This document shows positions 1-4,220 of a stretch of 6,491 nucleotides of DNA, piece by piece; within the stretch, counting starts at the first letter, position 1; every line of letters starts with the position of its first letter. The notes under the pieces are model-generated. The model was not told the DNA's origin and made no database searches. It worked only from the letters and a program-made list of their open reading frames with translations. This stretch comes from SLAN01 sp964565375 (GTDB lineage Bacteria; Spirochaetota; Spirochaetia; DSM-27196; SKKC01), in the NCBI GenBank assembly GCA_964565375.1, contig CAZMEV010000147.1, forward strand, positions 1 through 6,491, given 5' to 3'. Made by a program: the position numbers and the translations under genes.

Positions 1-23
1 TCTACCAATTCCGCCACTGCCGC
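1..23 (-). tRNA. tRNA-Leu, 5' portion only (runs off the left edge)
   Basis: The reverse complement of bases 23-1 reads as the start of a leucine tRNA: a 7-nt acceptor strand GCGGCAG, then TG, then the D-arm GCGG-AATTGGTAGA. This D-arm is highly characteristic of bacterial tRNA-Leu, as in the E. coli CAG isoacceptor. Only acceptor strand and D-arm are present. The anticodon, variable arm and 3' end lie beyond base 1, so the isoacceptor cannot be named. A tRNA-Ser has a similar long variable arm but a different D-arm, so leucine is preferred. Confidence 0.9.
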
Positions 24-53
24 AGGTGTTAATCGCTGTTCGATTGTTGGCGG

Positions 54-83
54 AGCTTAGCCTATTCGCCTCGAATGTGTCAA
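54..83 (-). promoter_or_regulatory. Sigma-70-type promoter of the tRNA-Leu gene
   Basis: On the minus strand a perfect TTGACA (-35, bases 83-78) is followed after 18 nt by TAAGCT (-10, bases 59-54). Initiation would fall near base 47, about 24 nt upstream of the mature tRNA 5' end at base 23. That is normal for a stable-RNA gene with a short 5' leader removed by RNase P. The -35 box is consensus. The -10 box matches only at T1, A2 and T6, so its exact register is uncertain. Confidence 0.6.
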
Positions 84-347
84 TAACCGTGCATATCGGG
101 AACCAGCCATCCGGTGGGAATTTGGCTGGCCCCACGACGACAGGGTACCGCGGCGAACACTCGGCGATCGTTCTCAGGGACTCTTCACACGAGCCACGAG
201 TATCTGGCAATCGCGTTCGCGCGGCGATGGATGGTCGAAACATCCGTCCGATACATGTGTAATCCGTACTCCGAAAAGCGATAACGCGTCCTGTTAACTT
301 TGCCTCATGTCGAGTGCATGCGAAATCGAAAAAACAGAGATTTTTCG
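84..347. other. Intergenic region without a recognised gene; one small stem-loop
   Basis: No convincing coding sequence is seen here. An open frame from base 26 to 262 has no ribosome binding site and a composition unlike a protein, so it is treated as chance. The only local structure noted is an inverted repeat: CCAGCCA (103-109) pairs with TGGCTGG (123-129), with an inner TCC/GGA pairing around a GGTG loop. It has no following T-run in either direction, so it is not a standard terminator. The stretch separates the leftward tRNA promoter from the rightward promoter at 348-376. Confidence 0.5.
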
Positions 348-376
348 TTGGAAAACGGCGTGACACGGACTATACT
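348..376 (+). promoter_or_regulatory. Sigma-70-type promoter for the small OmdA-type gene
   Basis: TTGGAA (-35, 348-353) is followed by an exact 17-nt spacer and TATACT (-10, 371-376). Predicted initiation is around base 383, giving a leader of roughly 39 nt before the ATG at 422. The local sequence is clearly AT-richer than its surroundings, as expected of a promoter. This promoter is the main reason to accept the small gene that follows. Confidence 0.65.
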
Positions 377-421
377 GATCATAACACATTAGTTCGAGCT
401 TTGTGGCGAGGAGCGATCGGA

Positions 422-679
422 ATGAAGATGTTTGGGGTTCGTGAGCGGTGGTCGGTAGTGGTGCCATACGATCTGCGGCACAATCTTCTGGAGGCCGGCG
501 TGCTTCAGGTTTTTGAGCGTCGTCCGGTCAGTGACCAGCATCGGGATCTGGTGTGGCTTGCGTCGGCGACTGACCGGCAGGCGCGAATCGACAGGATCGT
601 GATGAATATGCTGCGCCTGAAGCAGTTCAACGACGATCGCGTCAAATCGGGGTTCGCGGGGCCGCGAACAACCGGCTGA
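422..679 (+). CDS. Small YdeI/OmpD-associated (OmdA-type) family protein, 85 aa
   Basis: The start is the ATG at 422, 8 nt after an AGGAG Shine-Dalgarno (409-413). A longer frame from base 314 begins upstream of the predicted promoter start and is rejected. The protein reads as an isolated version of the C-terminal helical domain of YdeI/OmpD-associated proteins (Pfam OmdA). It has a 'VPYDLRHNLLEAGVLQVFERR' type segment (about residues 13-33), resembling the family's 'vPeDL..AL......F..L'. Next comes 'SDQHRDLVWLASATDRQAR' (about 36-54), resembling 's.rreyv.WI..AK..eTR', and then 'RIDRIVMNMLRLKQ'. Larger relatives usually carry a DUF1905 or substrate-like N-terminal domain, which is absent here. 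The family was linked to bacteriocin protection in enterobacteria, but the molecular role is unknown. No signal peptide or membrane segment is visible, so it should be cytosolic. It is monocistronic and convergent with the MerR-type gene. The last 17 residues are a low-complexity tail running into the GC-rich repeats. The family call is from remembered motif resemblance and is moderately sure. Confidence 0.62.
   Translation: MKMFGVRERWSVVVPYDLRHNLLEAGVLQVFERRPVSDQHRDLVWLASATDRQARIDRIVMNMLRLKQFNDDRVKSGFAGPRTTG
648..674. repeat. Inverted repeat / hairpin at the 3' end of the OmdA-type gene
   Basis: GTTCGCGG (652-659) and CCGCGAAC (662-669) are perfect inverted copies, giving a 7-bp GC stem with a GGGC loop. 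A further CGG/CCG pairing (648-650 with 672-674) is possible across a small bulge. It lies in the last codons of the gene, just before the stop at 677-679. No T-run follows, so it is not a standard intrinsic terminator. It could still slow polymerase or protect the 3' end. Confidence 0.5.
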
Positions 680-793
680 TCGCTTGGCCCGGCTGGCTGG
701 GCGGCTGGCGTGGCCGGCTCGCTGGTCAGCCGACACCCGACACCCGTCGGCGCCCGGCGTGGCCTGCTGCTCAGCGAACGACCGGCTGATCGC
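664..793 (+). repeat. Pair of 20-nt direct repeats in GC-rich convergent spacer
   Basis: The same 20-nt word (GCGAAC, one variable base, then ACCGGCTGATCGC) occurs at 664-683 and 774-793, with one mismatch and a 110-bp period. GGTTCGCGGG also occurs twice (651-660 and 801-810). Between the copies lies a GCCGAC/GTCGGC stem (729-734 with 746-751) enclosing a tandem CGACACC duplication (731-744). The spacer 680-868 is about three-quarters G+C by eye, above its neighbours, and contains no gene. It separates the 3' ends of two convergent genes. It could be a degenerate REP-like element or decayed sequence. Confidence 0.5.
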
Positions 794-868
794 ACCGTCT
801 GGTTCGCGGGACTGTGCCGGTCGGCCGATAGGCGTCTGCGCTCCGGGCGGCTGCCTGGACCGGCCGCG

Positions 869-1807
869 CTAACTGGTCGGGGATGCAGGCTCTTCCGGCT
901 CACGGGTGGCGCGGGCTTCGAGCAGAGATTCGAGTTCTTCTCGCAATTGGCGCATCGTTCTGAGATTGCGCGTTCCGGCGCTTTGCAGGTCGTCTCGCAA
1001 CGGCTCTGGTATTCTTCCTCCAAAATAAACCGGACAGTGTGCCGGGAGATTGCTCTGTATCCGCTTCACTTCCGAGAGAACTTCGGCGCTGTAGGTACTG
1101 GTAACCGCGGAAATGATAACGGCCTCTGCCTTCACGGCCACTGCTGCCTGCACGATCTGTTCGGCGGGTACGGAGTCGCCGAGAAAAATGGGGTGCCAGC
1201 CGGCAGCCTGGGCATGAACGGCCGCGGCTATACCGCCGAGGTCGGAATGCTGTGCGAGCGGATATGCGATAACAACGTTGGGCATGTCGACGTTTCGGGG
1301 AGCCGGCATGAGCAGTGTTGAAAGGAACGTGCGCATACAGCTGGTGAGAAACCGCAGGTGAACGTCTCTGGCACTGCCGTCGCGGTGCATTGTGTTCATG
1401 TCCCGCAGTACGGGGAAGATAAACCCGTCGATCATTTCAAGTCGTCCGTAGGCGAGGGCGGCGCGCTCGAGTTCGAACCAGACTCTGGTGTCGTCGAAGG
1501 CGAGGGCTGCTCTGCAGGCTTTTTCGTTGGATGGTTCGGGAGTTATTTCTTCCGGCTTGGGACTGCTCAGCTGGTCTACCTGAAGGCGCAGGTCTTCAAT
1601 GCGATGATCGGCAATATCTCCTATGCGAAAGCCCTGATCTACAAGGATGGACAGCAGAATAAGCTTCTCGAGCAGTGCCTCGGAATAGATGCGGTGTCCG
1701 CGACTATCGCGTTCGGGGCGAATTCCTGAGTACCGTCGTTCCCAGGCGCGGAGGGTTTCGCTTCGCAGACCGGTCTTCTGCGTTACGAGTTTCATTGGAT
1801 AATACAA
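869..1807 (-). CDS. MerR-type regulator with B12-binding-fold domain (CarH/LitR class), atypical ligand residues
   Basis: This 312-aa transcription factor has three parts. Residues 2-70 are a MerR winged helix ('KTGLRSETLRAWERRY' followed by 'PERDSRGHRIYS'). Residues about 95-166 are an alpha-helical bundle of the methionine synthase cap type. Residues about 175-290 are a Rossmann-like B12-binding domain. In CarH proteins the last two hold adenosylcobalamin, and light breaks the DNA-bound tetramer to release carotenoid genes. Here the domain spacing is canonical (Gly191, 41 residues, S233-A-V, 26 residues, G262-G263). However, the position of the lower-ligand His in DxHxxG is Ser188, with a His one residue earlier (H187). 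The W-x9-E-H photosensing motif reads T139...V149-H150. B12 use and light sensing are therefore doubtful. The start is TTG at 1807, 6 nt after AGGAAG (1819-1814). The ATG at 1795 would lose conserved Tyr-Pro residues and is too far from that site. It is divergent from the rhodopsin and its likely target is this island. Confidence 0.88.
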   Translation of the reverse strand: MYYPMKLVTQKTGLRSETLRAWERRYSGIRPERDSRGHRIYSEALLEKLILLSILVDQGFRIGDIADHRIEDLRLQVDQLSSPKPEEITPEPSNEKACRAALAFDDTRVWFELERAALAYGRLEMIDGFIFPVLRDMNTMHRDGSARDVHLRFLTSCMRTFLSTLLMPAPRNVDMPNVVIAYPLAQHSDLGGIAAAVHAQAAGWHPIFLGDSVPAEQIVQAAVAVKAEAVIISAVTSTYSAEVLSEVKRIQSNLPAHCPVYFGGRIPEPLRDDLQSAGTRNLRTMRQLREELESLLEARATREPEEPASPTS

Positions 1808-1818
1808 TCTGCGCTTCC

Positions 1819-1840
1819 TTTGTACAGGGTTTGTACAGGT
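1819..1840. promoter_or_regulatory. Two tandem 11-bp repeats with TGTACA cores: probable CarH-type operator
   Basis: TTTGTACAGGG (1819-1829) is followed immediately by TTTGTACAGGT (1830-1840). These are two head-to-tail copies differing only at the last base, with a period of 11 bp (about one helical turn). Tandem 11-bp repeats are what I recall for Thermus CarH operators, where each MerR-type head contacts one repeat. The pair abuts the Shine-Dalgarno of the regulator gene, so autoregulation is the simplest reading. No third copy is seen in register on either side. Confidence 0.6.
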
Positions 1841-1860
1841 GCAGGACTGTCCATGATGTG

Positions 1861-1869
1861 ATCATAACA
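1861..1869 (-). promoter_or_regulatory. Possible extended -10 promoter for the MerR-type regulator
   Basis: The minus strand reads TGTTATGAT (bases 1869-1861), an extended -10 of the form TGnTATGAT. The expected -35 place (1889-1884) reads TCGCTT, a poor match, as is common for extended -10 promoters. Initiation near 1854 would give a leader of about 47 nt containing the tandem 11-bp repeats. The -10 also lies inside a short palindrome, ATGAT-GTG-ATCAT (1853-1865), and touches the -35 of the divergent rhodopsin promoter. Confidence 0.4.
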
Positions 1870-1898
1870 TTGACCGGAGACCGAAGCGAGCCTAATTT
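1870..1898 (+). promoter_or_regulatory. Sigma-70-type promoter of the rhodopsin gene
   Basis: TTGACC (-35, 1870-1875) is followed by a 17-nt spacer and TAATTT (-10, 1893-1898). Predicted initiation is near 1905, giving a leader of about 29 nt with a strong GGAGGG Shine-Dalgarno (1922-1927). The tandem TGTACA repeats lie about 65-86 bp upstream of the start. This is too far for simple blocking of the -35, but suits upstream activation or looping. Confidence 0.6.
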
Positions 1899-1933
1899 GA
1901 CACCCAGATAACAATTCAATTGGAGGGACTAAC

Positions 1934-2743
1934 ATGGATGCCGCAGCGTTTTCCATATCAGTTGAGGCTTACGAGCTTGTCAACCACGTTCTCACCGTCG
2001 GTTATGCGGCGATGGGAGCGGCACTTCTGTATTTCATTCTGACGAAAAACGACAATGCTCCGCAGTACCGCATGTCGTCGGTTCTGTCGGTTGTCGTTAT
2101 GATTTCGGCGTTTATCCTGCTCTTCCAGCAGCAGCAGAGCTGGGCAGCAGCATATGCGTTTACCGGGGAAGAGTATGCGCTCCGCGATGGTGCCGACCTT
2201 TTTACCAATGGCTACCGGTACCTGAACTGGCTTATCGACGTTCCGCACCTGCTCATTCAGATTCTGTTTGTTGCAGCGATTGTCGGTGCGGCCCGGTACC
2301 GCTACGTGGCGAAGTTTGCAACCGCCGGTGGACTTATGGTTATCACCGGATATATCGGCCAGTTCTATGAGCCGGGCCGCCTGAACGAAGACATGGTTGC
2401 CTGGCTCGTCTGGGGTACGATTTCCACCCTGTTTTTCATCTGGGTACTTGTCCTGATTACTCAGGTCATTCGACAGGGTAAGGCCAACATGGCCGGTTCC
2501 AAGGCACGCGGCCTTTTCGGAGCCATTCTTCCGCTCTTCTTCATCTCCTGGATGCTGTATCCGGGTGCATACCTCATGCCCATCCTCATGGAATGGGGTG
2601 TTGCCGATTATGAGTTCACCATCGTCGCACAGCAGCTGACGTACACGGTGGCGGATATTACGTCCAAGATCATCTACGGCGTAATGCTCAATATTTCCTC
2701 GACAATTCTCAGCGAGGAACAGGGATACAAGCCCTCCATTTGA
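1934..2743 (+). CDS. NDQ-type microbial rhodopsin, predicted light-driven sodium pump
   Basis: This 269-aa protein has seven membrane helices and the retinal Schiff-base lysine K245 in helix G ('ADITSKIIYGV'). Helix C reads 'RYLNWLIDVPHLLIQ', so the three diagnostic positions are N98, D102 and Q109. This is the NDQ signature of sodium-pumping rhodopsins such as Krokinobacter KR2 (N112, D116, Q123). By remembered KR2 alignment the other pump residues are kept: S58 (S70), D241 (D251), R95 (R109) and E146 (E160). The surface sodium-site and interface residues Y13, H18 and D88 (Y25, H30, D102) are also kept. Differences are S49 and N253 for N61 and G263 at the cytoplasmic mouth, Q233 for R243 at the exit, H105 for M119, and an N-terminus about 12 residues shorter. 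'WG161' in helix E keeps the glycine associated with a carotenoid-binding opening in other rhodopsins. GGAGGG lies 6 nt before the ATG. The gene is followed by its own terminator and then by the genes that make retinal. Confidence 0.96.
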   Translation: MDAAAFSISVEAYELVNHVLTVGYAAMGAALLYFILTKNDNAPQYRMSSVLSVVVMISAFILLFQQQQSWAAAYAFTGEEYALRDGADLFTNGYRYLNWLIDVPHLLIQILFVAAIVGAARYRYVAKFATAGGLMVITGYIGQFYEPGRLNEDMVAWLVWGTISTLFFIWVLVLITQVIRQGKANMAGSKARGLFGAILPLFFISWMLYPGAYLMPILMEWGVADYEFTIVAQQLTYTVADITSKIIYGVMLNISSTILSEEQGYKPSI

Positions 2744-2761
2744 GTAAGATACCTGTGTACC

Positions 2762-2810
2762 GCCGGTGCTCGTTCCTCCTTGTATGAAGGGCGAGTGCCG
2801 GCTTTCTTTT
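2762..2810 (+). terminator. Intrinsic terminator after the rhodopsin gene
   Basis: An 11-bp stem (2762-2772 with 2792-2802, including two G-U pairs) carries an inner CCTT/AAGG pairing and is followed directly by TTTCTTTT (2803-2810). It lies 19 nt after the rhodopsin stop and upstream of crtY, so most transcripts should end here. Some read-through may supply crtY-blh. Confidence 0.85.
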
Positions 2811-2815
2811 GCAAG

Positions 2816-2897
2816 CTGTTTCAGTGAGGGTGCACCACACGCGCATTGCGGTAGAGTCAGTGCACGGCAGCGCCGGCCCACGGCTGAACTGAAACAG
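2816..2897. repeat. 10-bp perfect inverted repeat framing the crtY leader
   Basis: CTGTTTCAGT (2816-2825) and ACTGAAACAG (2888-2897) are exact inverted copies separated by 62 nt, lying between the rhodopsin terminator and the crtY Shine-Dalgarno. In RNA they would close a large domain ending about 14 nt before that site. The loop contains GTGCAC twice (2830-2835 and 2860-2865), the first within the 8-bp palindrome GGTGCACC (2829-2836). No clear -35/-10 pair for crtY was found in 2803-2921; the nearest -10-like word is TAGAGT (2852-2857). Confidence 0.6.
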
Positions 2898-2921
2898 TAA
2901 CGGTGAGGATGAGAGGTAGGT

Positions 2922-4220
2922 GTGCGATCGATCGTGATAGTTGGAGCCGGAGCTGCAGGTCTTTCACTTGCGTACTATCTTTCTGTGCTCGAACAATCTG
3001 CTGAGTTCACATGCACACTTATTGACCCTGACACAAAGCAGGAAAATGATCGAACCTGGGCGTTCTGGGGTGAGCGCTTCGACTTTGACCACCTGGTGAA
3101 GAAGAGGTGGAGTTATGTCGATGTTCTGACCCCGCAACGCCGGGTGCGCCGGGAATCGGCCGACTACCGGTTTATTCCCGCGGACCGCTTCTACCGGGCC
3201 TGCCTCGAACAGATCGAACGCGATGCACGCTTCACGCTTCTACGTGCCCGCACCGAACGCATCGAAGACAACCGCGAGGGCGCTACGGTGGCGTATCGAC
3301 CTTTCGGCCCATACAACCCGGACAGTGGATCGCAGGGACTCAGAACTATTGCCGCCGATTTCGTAGTGGATACGGTATTCGGATCGGGGCTGGAAATCAG
3401 CGGCGAGGCCGACGACCGGGATCGTCCGCACCTGCGCCAGTCGTTTGTGGGCTGGGAGGTACAGACGGACCACCCTGTCTGGGATGACAATGGCGCAACG
3501 CTCATGGACTTTTCCGAGCGAGCTTCGAACTTCGCGCTCGAGTTCCACTATGTGCTTCCCGACCGCCCGTATCGCGCCCTCGTTGAGTATACGACCGTTG
3601 ACGAAGCGGTTCCGGACGATGATTATCTGCAAGCACAGCTTGAGCAATATCTTGACCGTGAAGCAGGGGTCGATTCGTGGAAGATCGTCCGGCGTGAGAA
3701 GGGAACGATTCCGCTGTTCGAGCGTACCGAGCCGCTTGCCCGCGGTCATATTGTGTACGCCGGGGTTGTAAGCGGGGCGGCGCGTCCGTCCACCGGGTAT
3801 GCGTTCCGCTCCATTGTGGAACAGTCGAAAGGCCTCGCGCAGTCGGTTGCTTCGGCTCTGAGCGACTCCGGCCGCCGCGCTCCGTCGGTGCCGAGGTTGC
3901 ACCATACTCGAAGGCGCGCGCGGTTTTATGACCGGGTATTTCTTGAACTGCTTCGCCGAGAGCCGGCGGTAATGCCGGAAGCACTTGCTTCCATGTTCGC
4001 CGGAAATCATGGAGGCAGAGTGTTCCGGTTTCTTGCGGGGCGATCGAGTCTCAGAGACGAGGCGCGCGTTGTGTGGGCGCTACCGTGGCCACCGTTTCTC
4101 AAAGCGCTTGGAAGACGCGTGAGAGCGGCGGTTGGATTGGCAAGGCATTCCGCCGGTACGACCGAGAGTCACTCCGGGGAAACGCAAACGATCTATGAGA
4201 GAGAAGAGGAGACAGCATGA
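2922..4220 (+). CDS. crtY: Lycopene beta-cyclase, CrtY type (FAD-fold)
   Basis: This 432-aa protein is a membrane-associated flavoprotein of the lycopene cyclase family, expected to close both ends of lycopene into beta-carotene, the precursor of retinal. It opens with a dinucleotide-binding GAGAAG (residues 8-13) and an acidic D35 at the end of the second strand. Next is 'NDRTWAFW' (42-49), matching the family 'NDRTWCFW'. 'ALVEYT' (219-224) corresponds to the FLEET-like motif of bacterial CrtY, followed by 'GTIPL' (261-265) and the FAD-contacting 'RPSTGYAF' (288-295). Length is slightly above usual because of a polar tail after about residue 400. The start is GTG at 2922, with a GAGG Shine-Dalgarno 5 nt upstream; an ATG at 2909 is out of frame. 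Its stop overlaps the blh start as ATGA (4217-4220), indicating translational coupling. Ala47 replaces the usual Cys and Gly50 the usual Glu. The family is certain; one- versus two-ring activity is inferred. Confidence 0.93.
   Translation: MRSIVIVGAGAAGLSLAYYLSVLEQSAEFTCTLIDPDTKQENDRTWAFWGERFDFDHLVKKRWSYVDVLTPQRRVRRESADYRFIPADRFYRACLEQIERDARFTLLRARTERIEDNREGATVAYRPFGPYNPDSGSQGLRTIAADFVVDTVFGSGLEISGEADDRDRPHLRQSFVGWEVQTDHPVWDDNGATLMDFSERASNFALEFHYVLPDRPYRALVEYTTVDEAVPDDDYLQAQLEQYLDREAGVDSWKIVRREKGTIPLFERTEPLARGHIVYAGVVSGAARPSTGYAFRSIVEQSKGLAQSVASALSDSGRRAPSVPRLHHTRRRARFYDRVFLELLRREPAVMPEALASMFAGNHGGRVFRFLAGRSSLRDEARVVWALPWPPFLKALGRRVRAAVGLARHSAGTTESHSGETQTIYEREEETA

Noticed and set aside
26..262. 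78-aa open frame on the plus strand next to the tRNA
   Set aside because: It has no Shine-Dalgarno, no recognisable motif and overlaps the tRNA promoter region read on the other strand.
664..793. CRISPR array or transposon ends from the two 20-nt repeats
   Set aside because: There are only two copies, 110 bp apart, with no third unit, no cas genes, no transposase and no target duplication.
505..1023. 172-aa minus-strand frame across the GC-rich spacer and the regulator 3' end
   Set aside because: Its Arg/Ser/Pro-rich composition is typical of a GC-rich shadow frame, and it overlaps two supported genes.
1934..2743. Proton-pumping proteorhodopsin or chloride pump
   Set aside because: Helix C carries N-D-Q rather than the D-T-E of proteorhodopsin or the N-T-Q of chloride pumps.
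1958..2881. 307-aa open frame antisense to the rhodopsin gene
   Set aside because: It mirrors the rhodopsin codons, runs through the terminator, and has no family resemblance or ribosome binding site.
3240..4010. 256-aa minus-strand frame inside crtY
   Set aside because: It is antisense to a well-matched lycopene cyclase and shows no motif of its own.
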